32,829 bases of DNA from NCBI GenBank assembly GCA_024645245.1, contig JAHEBN010000028.1:1-32829 (forward strand), written 5' to 3'. The notes under the pieces were generated by a model. The model ran no database searches and had not been told where the DNA came from. It saw nothing but the letters and a program-made list of their open reading frames with translations. Below, one piece after another: positions 1 through 7,548 of this stretch (the stretch's first letter is position 1; every line of letters begins with the position of its first letter). The position numbers and the translations under genes are program-made. This DNA comes from Jiulongibacter sp. Its GTDB lineage: Bacteria > Bacteroidota > Bacteroidia > Cytophagales > Spirosomataceae.

Positions 1-233
1 GTGCCCTTATCTTTGGCAGGTGCCAGCATTACCGACATACTGTATTCGGTGCCCAGCGACCAGGACTTCATCTTCATCTCCCTTTTCCAGGTTGGCCTCA
101 CGATCTGAATGGTCATCTCCGATGTATTCGATTTTCCCCGCATTTTATCGTCGGCTTTGGCAATTATTTCAGCAGCACTCTGGGCAAAAAGTTTGGGTGC
201 AACCAGAAGAAAAACAAGAACTAACTTTTTCAT
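1..233 (-). CDS. LolA-like outer-membrane lipoprotein-sorting protein (partial, 3' end off window)
   Basis: Only the first 77 or so codons are in the window. The protein begins MKKLVLVFLLVAPKLFAQ, a signal peptide ending in FAQ, followed by AEIIAKADDKMRGK, a run of IVRP/W residues and an MKSWS segment with LAPAKDKGT. That arrangement is typical of the periplasmic LolA-like family annotated as outer-membrane lipoprotein-sorting protein, which folds as a lipid-binding half-barrel. The start lies 10 nt after the stop of the TetR gene, so the two are very probably co-transcribed. In Bacteroidota such genes often precede an RND/MMPL-type or MacB-like permease; here that downstream gene would lie outside the window, so a transport role is inference. 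Confidence 0.72.
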   Translation of the reverse strand, partial: MKKLVLVFLLVAPKLFAQSAAEIIAKADDKMRGKSNTSEMTIQIVRPTWKREMKMKSWSLGTEYSMSVMLAPAKDKG

Positions 234-243
234 AATGAGGTGT

Positions 244-831
244 TTATAAATTTTCAAGCTGATATTTCTTTTTAATGGCTTTTACCACTTTTTCCAAATG
301 TTCTTCGTCTTCGGTGGTGAGGTACTGCACAGCCATTCCGTCCATTGCGGCACCTATTATGTATATTTCCGTTTCTGCGTCCGGTATGCCGGCAGCGTTT
401 AGTTTCTCCAGAAAAACAGGGAGCATCTGGCCTATTTTTTCTTTGGCAATTTTCTTGATTATCGGGTGGCTTTCTTTTTGTAGTCCCAATGAAGTCATCA
501 GGATATTAAACTCCTTTTCAGTTCGTAAATATTCTACCGTAAAATCGATCATTTTAGACAACATTTTGCGGGCATCGGGTTCCATCATCAATTCCACATA
601 CAAGCCTTGCATTTCGTCTACGGTCTGTATAATTACCTTTTCCAAAAGATCATCTTTGGACTCAAAATAGTTATACATGAGCCCTTTTGAAATACCCGCC
701 TCTTTGGCTATCTGGCTAATGCTGGTATTGGCAAAACCATACGTGCCAAAAAGCTTAAGTGCTGTATTTATGATTTTTTTGCGGCTTTCGGCTCTTACTT
801 TTTCTAATTCTGTACTACTTTTTGGACTCAT
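244..831 (-). CDS. TetR/AcrR family transcriptional regulator
   Basis: Starting from MSPKSS the protein is 195 residues. The N-terminal helix-turn-helix is clear: IINTALKLFGTYGFANTSIS, then IAKEAGISKGLMYNYFESKDDLL, the standard TetR DNA-recognition region. The C-terminal 140 residues are the variable ligand-binding and dimerisation part, so the ligand cannot be read. An in-frame TTG at 861 would add ten residues, but it overlaps a palindromic operator and the -7 box of a good promoter, so the ATG at 831 is preferred. The LolA-like gene follows 10 nt downstream. The likely role is autoregulated control of that envelope/transport operon. Confidence 0.88.
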   Translation of the reverse strand: MSPKSSTELEKVRAESRKKIINTALKLFGTYGFANTSISQIAKEAGISKGLMYNYFESKDDLLEKVIIQTVDEMQGLYVELMMEPDARKMLSKMIDFTVEYLRTEKEFNILMTSLGLQKESHPIIKKIAKEKIGQMLPVFLEKLNAAGIPDAETEIYIIGAAMDGMAVQYLTTEDEEHLEKVVKAIKKKYQLENL

Positions 832-842
832 TTTTATTTTTA

Positions 843-860
843 TGACTGAACGGTCGGTCA
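843..860. promoter_or_regulatory. Probable TetR autoregulatory operator
   Basis: The 18-nt element TGACTGAACGGTCGGTCA is an imperfect palindrome: TGAC/GTCA ends, then GA/TC and CG pairs, with three asymmetric positions per half. It lies immediately downstream of the -7 box and would cover the transcription start of the TetR gene, a standard autorepressor position. Sites of the form TGAC-GACCGGTC-GTCA are common upstream of TetR genes. Confidence 0.68.
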
Positions 861-889
861 AAAGTAAAATGAAAAAGAGTATTTGTCAA
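859..889 (-). promoter_or_regulatory. Bacteroidota-type promoter of the TetR gene
   Basis: On the minus strand, TTG (887-889) is followed after 20 nt by TACTTTTG (859-866), matching the Bacteroidota -33 TTG/-7 TAnnTTTG pattern. Transcription would start at about 852, inside the palindrome, giving a leader of about 20 nt to the ATG at 831. Confidence 0.65.
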
Positions 890-953
890 GTTTTTTTTCG
901 AAAATTTTGGAATTAGTCTTGAAATGAGCTGTTTATAGCGGACTTGAAAACTG

Positions 954-1421
954 TTAATTCAACCACCAAATACTAATATTGAGTAAAGAGGCAAAGCTTA
1001 CCCAGAGTAAATAGGGGATATTCATCCATCCGGCGGGTTTATAAATTCGAGTAAAATGACGAATCATTAAAAATATGGCTACCCACATGGCTGCGATGTT
1101 GATAAATGCCAGAAGTGGATTATGGAAGTAAAAAAATAGGAAACTCCAGGTGAAGTTGAGAAGCATCTGCAAACCCCAAAGCTGAAATGCTTTCTTACGA
1201 ATCGTACCTTCGGAATGGGTCCAAACCAGATAGAGTGATATACCTAAGAGTATGTACATTGTGGTCCAAACAGGAGCAAAAAGCCAGTTTGGCGGATTAA
1301 AAAAGGGTTTGTTTAAACCTGCATACCAGGTAGGAATATTTTGCGAAGTAACATATCCAGCGATACCACCCAAGGAAAGTGGGATAAAGAGTGAAATGAG
1401 CAGTTTTACGAATTTATTCAC
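954..1421 (-). CDS. tspO: TspO/MBR (translocator protein) family membrane protein
   Basis: This 155-residue, very hydrophobic protein has five predicted membrane helices, the usual TspO length and topology. Family hallmarks are visible: a WYAGLNKPFFNPPNW segment, then FAPVWTTMYILLGISLYLVW and, later, LQMLLNFTWSFLFFYF. TspO proteins bind porphyrins and related ligands and are linked to stress and tetrapyrrole handling, though bacterial roles vary. The gene lies upstream of the TetR gene on the same strand, but that regulator has its own promoter in the 122-nt gap, so they are probably separate units. No strong TAnnTTTG promoter was found directly upstream of tspO. Confidence 0.93.
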   Translation of the reverse strand: MNKFVKLLISLFIPLSLGGIAGYVTSQNIPTWYAGLNKPFFNPPNWLFAPVWTTMYILLGISLYLVWTHSEGTIRKKAFQLWGLQMLLNFTWSFLFFYFHNPLLAFINIAAMWVAIFLMIRHFTRIYKPAGWMNIPYLLWVSFASLLNISIWWLN

Positions 1422-1466
1422 GACAAAGATGTTTTAATTAAAACCGGTTATCGCCACATTTGTTTG

Positions 1467-1985
1467 TTACGAGTAAACTATTCTCTTAATCTTTTCAATA
1501 CGGAAAGCCTCCCCGAAAAAGCTACTCACCACTAAATCTAAAACATATTCCTGGGTTTCCGGGTCGAGTGACTTCAGTTCGTCTGCCTGTACAAAAACCT
1601 GCTCTTTTTCCAATTCAATTTTCCAGTTTTCGGGATATACGAACAACGGGTCGAGGTTATTATCGTAGATTTTTAAAGGCTCGAGCAGGGTATTTGCGGG
1701 CTTGGCGTAATGCCATTCCCAATGCGGCATATTCGGGGCAACACGTACAATATCTCTTGTTTTTTGCAAAGAATCGGCATTTCGGTTGGGAGAAATGATC
1801 AGAGCGTAAGTTTTCATTTCACCAGGGGTTATTTCCCATGTGAATTTCCCAAGTTCAAGAATTTTACGGTCGAAATGTTCTTTTAACTCGGCTTGTTTCT
1901 CCGGCGAGCCTTCGCCAAGTACGCGTCGGATCAGCACATCATTTTTCAGTAACCACCTCCAAAACTTATCTACTGCCTGATCCAT
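1467..1985 (-). CDS. Conserved hypothetical protein, possibly DUF695-like
   Basis: The protein is 172 residues from the ATG at 1985. A TTG at 2012 would add nine residues and overlap the upstream stop, but the ATG has a purine-rich AAGAAAAAG just upstream. It is soluble, with no signal peptide or membrane segment. A central stretch reads ALIISPNRN, then RDIVRVAPNMPHWEWHYAKPA, followed by an acidic, Trp-containing beta-rich half ending in a basic tail. The order 'LxISxNxN - APxMPxWEWxxxKPA' resembles DUF695-type domains, but I could not search for this, so the family is a guess. It is the last gene of a leftward run, 23 nt after the CutA-like gene, and is probably co-transcribed with the efflux operon. 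Confidence 0.65.
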   Translation of the reverse strand: MDQAVDKFWRWLLKNDVLIRRVLGEGSPEKQAELKEHFDRKILELGKFTWEITPGEMKTYALIISPNRNADSLQKTRDIVRVAPNMPHWEWHYAKPANTLLEPLKIYDNNLDPLFVYPENWKIELEKEQVFVQADELKSLDPETQEYVLDLVVSSFFGEAFRIEKIKRIVYS

Positions 1986-2008
1986 AATCGCTTTTTCTTG
2001 TAAAGCTA

Positions 2009-2329
2009 TCAATTATCGGGTTGTATCAACTTATTTTTTAATAAGCTTTCTTGCGACCAGTCCATATATACGATGGGTACAGAGTAAATTTCCGGTAAAT
2101 CGGCGTGGTATTTCTCCTGAATTCCCAGGTTGATTTCATTAAAAAGTGTGGCACGGGTGATACAAGATAGTTTATGTACTTTTTCAGTCTCAATGCGGTC
2201 TTTTTTCAATCTGGAGCGGTTTCTGTTCCAATCTATTTCCAGTGAAGATGCATATTTCTGTATAAGAATCCAGTCGGCGATTTCTTTTATTCTTTCGGTA
2301 TCTGTGTCTAAAATATTCAGGAAAATCAT
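2009..2329 (-). CDS. CutA-like protein
   Basis: The 106-residue protein starts MIFLNILDTDTERIKEIADW and ends with LPEIYSVPIVYMDWSQESLL. This matches the CutA1 pattern: an opening beta strand, an early 'D...A..IA..L' helix, a middle hairpin, and a closing 'PEI..xPI...xxYLxW' strand and helix. CutA1 proteins form very stable trimers and were linked to divalent-cation tolerance; their biochemical role is unsettled. The central region (about residues 31-60) is less similar to classical CutA, so this may be a divergent subfamily. It starts 12 nt after the TolC stop, which suggests it belongs to the exporter operon. Confidence 0.55.
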   Translation of the reverse strand: MIFLNILDTDTERIKEIADWILIQKYASSLEIDWNRNRSRLKKDRIETEKVHKLSCITRATLFNEINLGIQEKYHADLPEIYSVPIVYMDWSQESLLKNKLIQPDN

Positions 2330-2341
2330 AGCTTTTTTATT

Positions 2342-3733
2342 TTAAATGTTTTCTGCGAATGCTGCAGCTGCCCATTGCTGTTTATACCAGGCTTTTATGA
2401 ATTTTATTCGTGTTTCTTGTTCTTTTTTTAGGTTATCCAGTAGTTTATTTTCACGGCTGTTGATCAGGAAAAGGCTGCTTTCACCTTGTTGAAATTTAAA
2501 TTCTTCGTTGCTCAATAGGCGTTTATAATTATCCGACATAGTACTTACTAAAATCAATTGATTTTGAAGTACTTCCAATTCCCGGATTTGGGTTCTTATT
2601 TTGTTTTCTATATCCCATTTTTTCTGATCGTATTGCCAAACAGACTCCTGTATTTTTAATTTGGCCAGATTGAATTCTCCACGTCCTTCACGCAGTGCAA
2701 GGGGGATTTTGAAATCAAATCCAAATTTATAATTATTGTTAAAAGGTTGATTAAAAGTATTTTCAAAACGATAGGCGTCTTTTCCAAGTAAGTTTAGTTT
2801 TAAGTTAGCCTTAGGTAAAAGATATTGAAACTTCAAATCCTTGTTTACTTTCAAGGCTTCTATTTTTAAGAAATATTGCTTTAAATCGGGGTGGTTTAAA
2901 ACCAGAAAATTAAGATCGGAGTCCTGAATTTTTGTTGCAATGAAATTCCGGAAAATGTCTAAGCCGGGAATGATGCCCGACTGTGGCAAAGCTGGCTTTC
3001 CGGAGTCATTCCATAGGTATCTGCCTAGGTCAACTGTTGCCAGAGCAAATGCGAGGTCGGCTTCATTTTTTTGTAGCTGAATATTTTGCAATTGTGTGTA
3101 AGCTTCCAGGGTGTCCATCATAGATCTATCGCCATTTTCAAAAGCATTTTTGATCAGCAAAAACCTTCTTTCGGCATTTTCCAGGTTATTGGAATATATG
3201 TTCTGAATGGCATAGGTGCCTGTCCACTCCCAATAAGACCCGAGAGCATCCAATACCAAATCATTCAACATACTTCTACGTACCTCATCCGACTGTTGTC
3301 TGTAAATCTCGGCTTTTCTTAACTCGGCACGTTCTTTGTCCAAAAGCAAACCCTGTAAAATCGGCATTTCGATCCCCAGATAAGTCATGCTGCCGTTTGT
3401 GAGTTCGGGATTCAGGTAATATCCGCTTGATTTTTCTATACCAGTCTTTACCGTAAGCCCTAAACGTGTCTGAATCTTCAACTCCGGGTTTAGGTGATTA
3501 AAATAGTTGACGCCATCGAATGTTTTGTTTTCATTGCTAAATTGAAATATCGGATCAAACGCCCCTTTACTGGCTAGTACAGAACTTTGAGCTTGAATTA
3601 GTTTCAAATCCGCCTGTCTAGCCATGGGATGATTTTGATATACCAAATCCAGAAAAGCATCAGGATTCAGTATATCTTGAGCCAAGGCCGGGCCCGAGAT
3701 CAAAATAGCGATATAAAATTTTAGAATTTTCAT
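2342..3733 (-). CDS. TolC family outer-membrane efflux protein
   Basis: The 463-residue protein has a signal peptide ending ALAQ (about residue 19). Two internally similar helical halves follow, rich in Leu, Gln and Asn with heptad spacing, separated by beta segments. Examples are NHPMARQADLKLIQAQSSVLASKG in the first half and LNHPDLKQYFLKIEALKVN in the second. The repeated NHPxxxQ motif at the start of each half is typical of TolC/OEP proteins. A trimer would form the outer-membrane barrel and periplasmic tunnel for the adaptor and exporter encoded just upstream. Its start overlaps the HlyD stop by 4 nt (ATGA), indicating translational coupling. Length fits the family. Confidence 0.9.
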   Translation of the reverse strand: MKILKFYIAILISGPALAQDILNPDAFLDLVYQNHPMARQADLKLIQAQSSVLASKGAFDPIFQFSNENKTFDGVNYFNHLNPELKIQTRLGLTVKTGIEKSSGYYLNPELTNGSMTYLGIEMPILQGLLLDKERAELRKAEIYRQQSDEVRRSMLNDLVLDALGSYWEWTGTYAIQNIYSNNLENAERRFLLIKNAFENGDRSMMDTLEAYTQLQNIQLQKNEADLAFALATVDLGRYLWNDSGKPALPQSGIIPGLDIFRNFIATKIQDSDLNFLVLNHPDLKQYFLKIEALKVNKDLKFQYLLPKANLKLNLLGKDAYRFENTFNQPFNNNYKFGFDFKIPLALREGRGEFNLAKLKIQESVWQYDQKKWDIENKIRTQIRELEVLQNQLILVSTMSDNYKRLLSNEEFKFQQGESSLFLINSRENKLLDNLKKEQETRIKFIKAWYKQQWAAAAFAENI

Positions 3734-5088
3734 TTTTTCTTTTCTTTGGAGGACGAAATTCCTGTACCAGCCAGGTAGTATTCCGGTGGGAAACCATTAA
3801 TATTTCGCCATAATTCATAATAAATAGGTACATCTTTCAGCAAGGCAATACCATTGGCACCACCCCCGATTCGTAGCCTTTCGGGCCATTTATCCTCGGA
3901 CGTATCTTCAGCTACCAGTATTCGGAATTTACCATTCTGACTTACTGAAGTTTCTACTGCGGACACCACTCCACCAAAGGTACCAAAACTGCCATTTGGC
4001 CAGCCGCTGAAAATAATCGCAGGAAAGCCATCGAATACAAAACGCACTTTTTGACCGGCACTTACCAATGGTAAATCCATAGGTTCGATAAACAGTTCAA
4101 CCGCTTTTCCGCTCATTTGAGGTACGATTTCTGCAATCATTTCTCCTTCTTTAATCATTTCACCTATACCGGCTTTTCGGGCTTTGGTTATTTGTCCGCT
4201 CTGAGCGGCCGTTACAAAATACAATTGCTGGCGTGCATCGTAATTAGCCAATTGATTTTCCAACTTGTACACATCGGCCTCGGTACTGGTAGAAGCCGAA
4301 ATACTGCTGAATTTATCGCCCTCAGCCTTAGCAATCTTATCGGCATATTCCTGAACGGCACCGTTTTTCTCAATTTCCAGGTTTAGGAGTTCTTGTCTGT
4401 TTTGGTTAAGTTTGTTAGAATACGTGGTTACTTTGGCTTTCCCATCCTGAAAATTCACCCTTCTTTTTTCAAATTCAGTCAGTGAAATGGCACCGTTAAC
4501 AAGCATAGTTTGGGCAGCTTCAATTTGCCGGCTATAAGCCAATAGAGCATTATTTGCCGCAGCTAAATCGGCACTGTCACTGGAAATTTTCAATCTCTGT
4601 TGGTTTATTTTATTGTCCAATGATAGTAACTTTAGTCTGCGGGAGCTTTTTAGTGCCTCTATTTGTAAATCGGCTGTCGAAGCTTTTCCTTCATAGGCAT
4701 CTATGCTTTGTTTTTTTGCCTCTATTTGTTGGCGGGTTCTTTGAAGTAATATAGGATCAAAATATTCGACTTTTACCTCGCCTAGCTGTAAAATGGTATC
4801 GCCTTCTGCTACAAAATCACCCTCTTTCACGTGCCACTTCACGACACGCCCCGGTATAACGGTAGTTATTTCCTGCGGGCGATCTTCCTGCCTCAGTGTG
4901 GTTACATATCCTTTAGCCCGGATATTTTGCGTCCAGGGTAAAAAAGCCACAACCACACTGAAAATCAGCAGGCCATAGAACCAATATTTGAGTTTGCTTT
5001 TGCGATTAATCAGGTAAATATTACCAATGGACTCGTAATTATTTTTGTCCTTTAAATCTTCTAAGGTACTGTTTAAAAATGTTTTCAT
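3730..5088 (-). CDS. HlyD family periplasmic adaptor (membrane fusion protein)
   Basis: This 452-residue protein has a short cytoplasmic N-terminus, one membrane anchor (about residues 36-52, WFYGLLIFSVVVAFLPW) and a half biotinyl-lipoyl domain (about 77-105, VIPGRVVKWHVKEGDFVAEG). A long alpha-helical hairpin rich in Lys, Gln and Glu follows (about 110-270), then the second lipoyl half (ITKARKAGIGEMIKEGEMIAEIVP) and a beta-barrel segment. This is the standard HlyD/EmrA layout bridging an inner-membrane exporter to TolC. Its ATG shares one base with the stop of the ABC gene, and it overlaps the TolC gene by 4 nt, so the three are one operon. The substrate cannot be read. Confidence 0.92.
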   Translation of the reverse strand: MKTFLNSTLEDLKDKNNYESIGNIYLINRKSKLKYWFYGLLIFSVVVAFLPWTQNIRAKGYVTTLRQEDRPQEITTVIPGRVVKWHVKEGDFVAEGDTILQLGEVKVEYFDPILLQRTRQQIEAKKQSIDAYEGKASTADLQIEALKSSRRLKLLSLDNKINQQRLKISSDSADLAAANNALLAYSRQIEAAQTMLVNGAISLTEFEKRRVNFQDGKAKVTTYSNKLNQNRQELLNLEIEKNGAVQEYADKIAKAEGDKFSSISASTSTEADVYKLENQLANYDARQQLYFVTAAQSGQITKARKAGIGEMIKEGEMIAEIVPQMSGKAVELFIEPMDLPLVSAGQKVRFVFDGFPAIIFSGWPNGSFGTFGGVVSAVETSVSQNGKFRILVAEDTSEDKWPERLRIGGGANGIALLKDVPIYYELWRNINGFPPEYYLAGTGISSSKEKKK

Positions 5089-6749
5089 CAGATTTCGTTT
5101 TTAAGTTGAAGCGTGTGATTAAAATTGACCTGTCCAATGTTTTGGCTGCCTGTGATAATTACAGTGCTTCCTTTGGCTTTGATGTAATTAAGTACATTTT
5201 CCATTTCTTCCTTATTTAGATAACGGAAAGGCTCATCCAGTAGAATAAGAGCACTTTTACCGATCAAAGCACGGCTTAACAATATGCGATGTTTGGTAGA
5301 TGCAGGTAACCTTTTACCCAATGGATCGATAGAAGTTTCTAAACCTTTTTCGCTATTTTGAATGAAAGGCAAAAGGCCGGTTACACGAGCTATTTCCAGT
5401 ATTTCACCAGGTTTAATCCCGTTCTGGTCGAGGCAGATGTTTTTTTGCAAAGTTTCTTCAAAAATGTCCTGTTGGCCCATTAGAATTCCTGTTTGATTGC
5501 GAATCCAGGTGGTATCGTAGTTTTTTAATGGTAATCCATTTATAAGAATTTGTCCACTGAAATTTCGGAAAGCTCCACTCATTAATCTCAGAATCGTAGT
5601 TTTGCCTGATCCGGATTCACCACTTATGTGCATCCAATCACCCGGATTAAGGCGGAAATTTATTTCGGGCAACAGGTTTTGCTGGGCATGTAAATAATTG
5701 TATTTCACATTTCGGAATTCCATTTCAAATGCATCTGCCGTGTACACCGGATTATGACTTCCGCTTTCTTCCAGAGCGGCATTGGCCACTTTATTTAACT
5801 TTTCTACTGCTGTCAGAGCTTCATATACCTGATCCATATTTGTTATCAATTTTTCGATGGATGAAATTATAGAAATGATCACAATGTCGGATGCGATAAA
5901 CTGTCCAATGTTTATTTGCTGATTTACCAATAAGGATACACCCAATATTAGCATGGCCGCTGTAATCAATAGTTTAAAAGCAATCAGGCTCCAATATTGA
6001 ATTTTAAGAATACGGAAATGCTCATTTCTGGCTTGAAGAAAGCCTCCCGTGAGATTATCGGTTTTTTGTAAATGAAAACTGGCATTGCGGCTGTATTTGA
6101 AAGTTTTAATACTACGGGCCATCTCCTGAAGCCAGGCTGCAATCTTATATTTATAGTCACTTGTAAGTAAGGAAGTGCTGAAACCGGCATTGGAAGTATA
6201 GCGGATGATTAAAACCACTATCAATAGTAATACAATACCAAAGGCAATAAATAAAGGATGATAAAAGGATAGTAGAATAGTACCCAGCAAAATCTGGAAG
6301 ACTGCTGCCGGAATATCAATCAGAAGCTTCCGCAAGCTTTTTTGTAAAGTACTTATATCGAAAAAGCGATTTACCAATTCCGGAAGGTAATAGGCATCCA
6401 GTTTTTCAATATTTAAACCGGGAAGCCGGCGACCAAACTCCAGAGCATACCGTACAAATAGTTTTTGCTCCACTTTTTCGATTAACTCTAATTGCCTTAC
6501 CTGAAGCAGGCCATTAAAAAAAGTACCTACCAAAACCAGTGCGATTAAAATGATAATAGAGGTAGAAATAGAAGCCGCCATCACAAAACTAATGATGCTT
6601 TGTATTCCCAATGGTAACGAAAGTGAAAGTATTCCTGCAAAAATAGAATATAGATATATGGCTGATATGTCCTTATTATCAAGCTTTAATAAGTCCAAAA
6701 TCTTGCCTAATGCCTGACCAATATTGTTTTTTTCTTTCATGTATTTCAT
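5088..6749 (-). CDS. ABC exporter (membrane + ATPase fusion) with degenerate signature and H-loop
   Basis: The 553-residue half-transporter has several membrane helices over about residues 30-310 and a nucleotide-binding domain over about 340-553. There is no N-terminal C39 peptidase domain. Walker A is intact (GESGSGKTT, 377-385), a Q-loop glutamine is at about 426 (GILMGQQDIF), and Walker B with the catalytic acid is present (LILLDEP, Asp505-Glu506). The signature LSGGQ is replaced by LPAST (481-485), the D-loop by RYLN, and the H-loop histidine by Gly/Ser (IITGSQ, about 531-536). I recall similar 'LP-S' variants in other Bacteroidota exporters paired with HlyD and TolC, so this may be a lineage trait and not decay: the frame is intact. 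Transport coupling may be altered. The substrate is unknown. Confidence 0.88.
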   Translation of the reverse strand: MKYMKEKNNIGQALGKILDLLKLDNKDISAIYLYSIFAGILSLSLPLGIQSIISFVMAASISTSIIILIALVLVGTFFNGLLQVRQLELIEKVEQKLFVRYALEFGRRLPGLNIEKLDAYYLPELVNRFFDISTLQKSLRKLLIDIPAAVFQILLGTILLSFYHPLFIAFGIVLLLIVVLIIRYTSNAGFSTSLLTSDYKYKIAAWLQEMARSIKTFKYSRNASFHLQKTDNLTGGFLQARNEHFRILKIQYWSLIAFKLLITAAMLILGVSLLVNQQINIGQFIASDIVIISIISSIEKLITNMDQVYEALTAVEKLNKVANAALEESGSHNPVYTADAFEMEFRNVKYNYLHAQQNLLPEINFRLNPGDWMHISGESGSGKTTILRLMSGAFRNFSGQILINGLPLKNYDTTWIRNQTGILMGQQDIFEETLQKNICLDQNGIKPGEILEIARVTGLLPFIQNSEKGLETSIDPLGKRLPASTKHRILLSRALIGKSALILLDEPFRYLNKEEMENVLNYIKAKGSTVIITGSQNIGQVNFNHTLQLKNEI

Positions 6750-6760
6750 TCAAACTTTCG

Positions 6761-6768
6761 CAAATATA
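6761..6768 (-). promoter_or_regulatory. Candidate -7 promoter box for the ABC-HlyD-TolC operon
   Basis: On the minus strand this is TATATTTG, a full match to TAnnTTTG, 12 nt before the ABC start codon. No good -33 element is seen at the expected distance. A short leader and weak -33 suggest either activation or a tightly repressed promoter. Confidence 0.5.
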
Positions 6769-6786
6769 TAAATACTTTTAAATATA

Positions 6787-6799
6787 ATAGTAATACTAT
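6787..6799. promoter_or_regulatory. Palindromic candidate operator in the TetR/ABC spacer
   Basis: ATAGTA-A-TACTAT is a perfect 6-bp inverted repeat around one central base. It lies just upstream of the ABC-operon -7 box (around the -33 to -45 region) and between the divergent regulator and exporter genes. It is the best candidate site for the TetR protein encoded at 6868, but the region is very AT-rich, which raises the chance of random palindromes. Confidence 0.5.
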
Positions 6800-6803
6800 C
6801 AAA

Positions 6804-6833
6804 AATATTAATAAAAATTTTATTGTTAATATT
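6804..6833. promoter_or_regulatory. Second inverted repeat in the TetR/ABC spacer
   Basis: AATATTAA (6804-6811) and TTAATATT (6826-6833) form an 8-bp inverted repeat, with further partial A/T pairing inside. The element overlaps the region just upstream of the -7 box of the TetR gene. It could be a second operator or simply AT-rich promoter DNA. A direct repeat AATACTTTTA also occurs at 6771-6780 and 6834-6843, flanking the spacer. Confidence 0.35.
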
Positions 6834-6841
6834 AATACTTT

Positions 6842-6849
6842 TACATTTG
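6842..6849 (+). promoter_or_regulatory. Candidate -7 promoter box of the second TetR gene
   Basis: TACATTTG matches TAnnTTTG and lies 18 nt upstream of the ATG at 6868, giving a leader of roughly a dozen bases. The -33 region is T-rich with no clean TTTG. Confidence 0.5.
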
Positions 6850-6867
6850 CTTAATATTTAAAATTAG

Positions 6868-7548
6868 ATGCAGTTAAATTTTAGTGTTAAGCTTAACGAG
6901 AAGCTATATTTAAGAGACCCGGAAAGGTCGGATTTGGGCAAGCAAATAATTACTGCCGGCATCAAAATGGTTTATGAAATAGGTTATGAGCAACTGACTT
7001 TCAAAAAACTGGCGGCCGCTATTCCTACCACGGAGGCGACTATTTACCGGTATTTTGAAAATAAGCACAAGCTGCTTATTTATCTGGTCGATTGGTATTG
7101 GGCTTATATATCTTTTCAAATTATATTCCATTTGAATAATCTCACCAATGCGGAAGATAAAATAAAAAAGATAATAGATCTTTTAGTCTGGGAAGATAAT
7201 GCCTCTGAATTTGCCGTTGACCTGGATCAAAAAGCACTTTATTATATAAGTATAGCCGAAGGGAATAAAACATACCTTTCTAAAGATGTAGATGAAAACA
7301 ACCGGGAAATGTTTTATAAACCCTATAAAGACCTGGTTCAGCTGATAGCCGATATTTTTAAAGAATATAATCCGGATTATAAATACCCTCGTTCTTTAGC
7401 CAGTTCATTGGTTGAAACTTCACATTTTCAGTACTATTTCATGCAGCATTTACCCCGTCTTTGCGATTTTTCCGATCAGAAAGACCCAAAGGAAATTGAG
7501 GAATTTCTGGAAAATATGGTTTTTGGAGCTTTGAATCAACAGGCCTAA
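6868..7548 (+). CDS. TetR/AcrR family transcriptional regulator (divergent from the exporter operon)
   Basis: This 226-residue protein has an N-terminal helix-turn-helix at about residues 25-70: IITAGIKMVYEIGYEQLTFK, then LAAAIPTTEATIYRYFENKHKLL. The TIYRYFENK recognition-helix signature is typical of TetR. The rest is an aromatic-rich all-helical ligand domain (VDWYWAYISFQIIFHL; HFQYYFMQHLPRLCDF). It is transcribed away from the ABC-HlyD-TolC operon across a 118-nt palindrome-bearing spacer, the classic arrangement for a local efflux repressor. The ligand is unknown. Its stop overlaps the stop end of mutS2 by 4 nt, convergently. Confidence 0.88.
   Translation: MQLNFSVKLNEKLYLRDPERSDLGKQIITAGIKMVYEIGYEQLTFKKLAAAIPTTEATIYRYFENKHKLLIYLVDWYWAYISFQIIFHLNNLTNAEDKIKKIIDLLVWEDNASEFAVDLDQKALYYISIAEGNKTYLSKDVDENNREMFYKPYKDLVQLIADIFKEYNPDYKYPRSLASSLVETSHFQYYFMQHLPRLCDFSDQKDPKEIEEFLENMVFGALNQQA

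Noticed and set aside
244-861. Longer start (TTG at 861) for the first TetR gene
   Set aside because: The start would lie within the -7 box and operator of its own promoter, and the extra ten residues do not resemble TetR proteins; the ATG at 831 is used.
862-953. Terminator after tspO
   Set aside because: The region holds imperfect direct repeats (GTCTTGAAA/GACTTGAAA) and a T run on the plus strand, but no hairpin with a T tract in the correct orientation.
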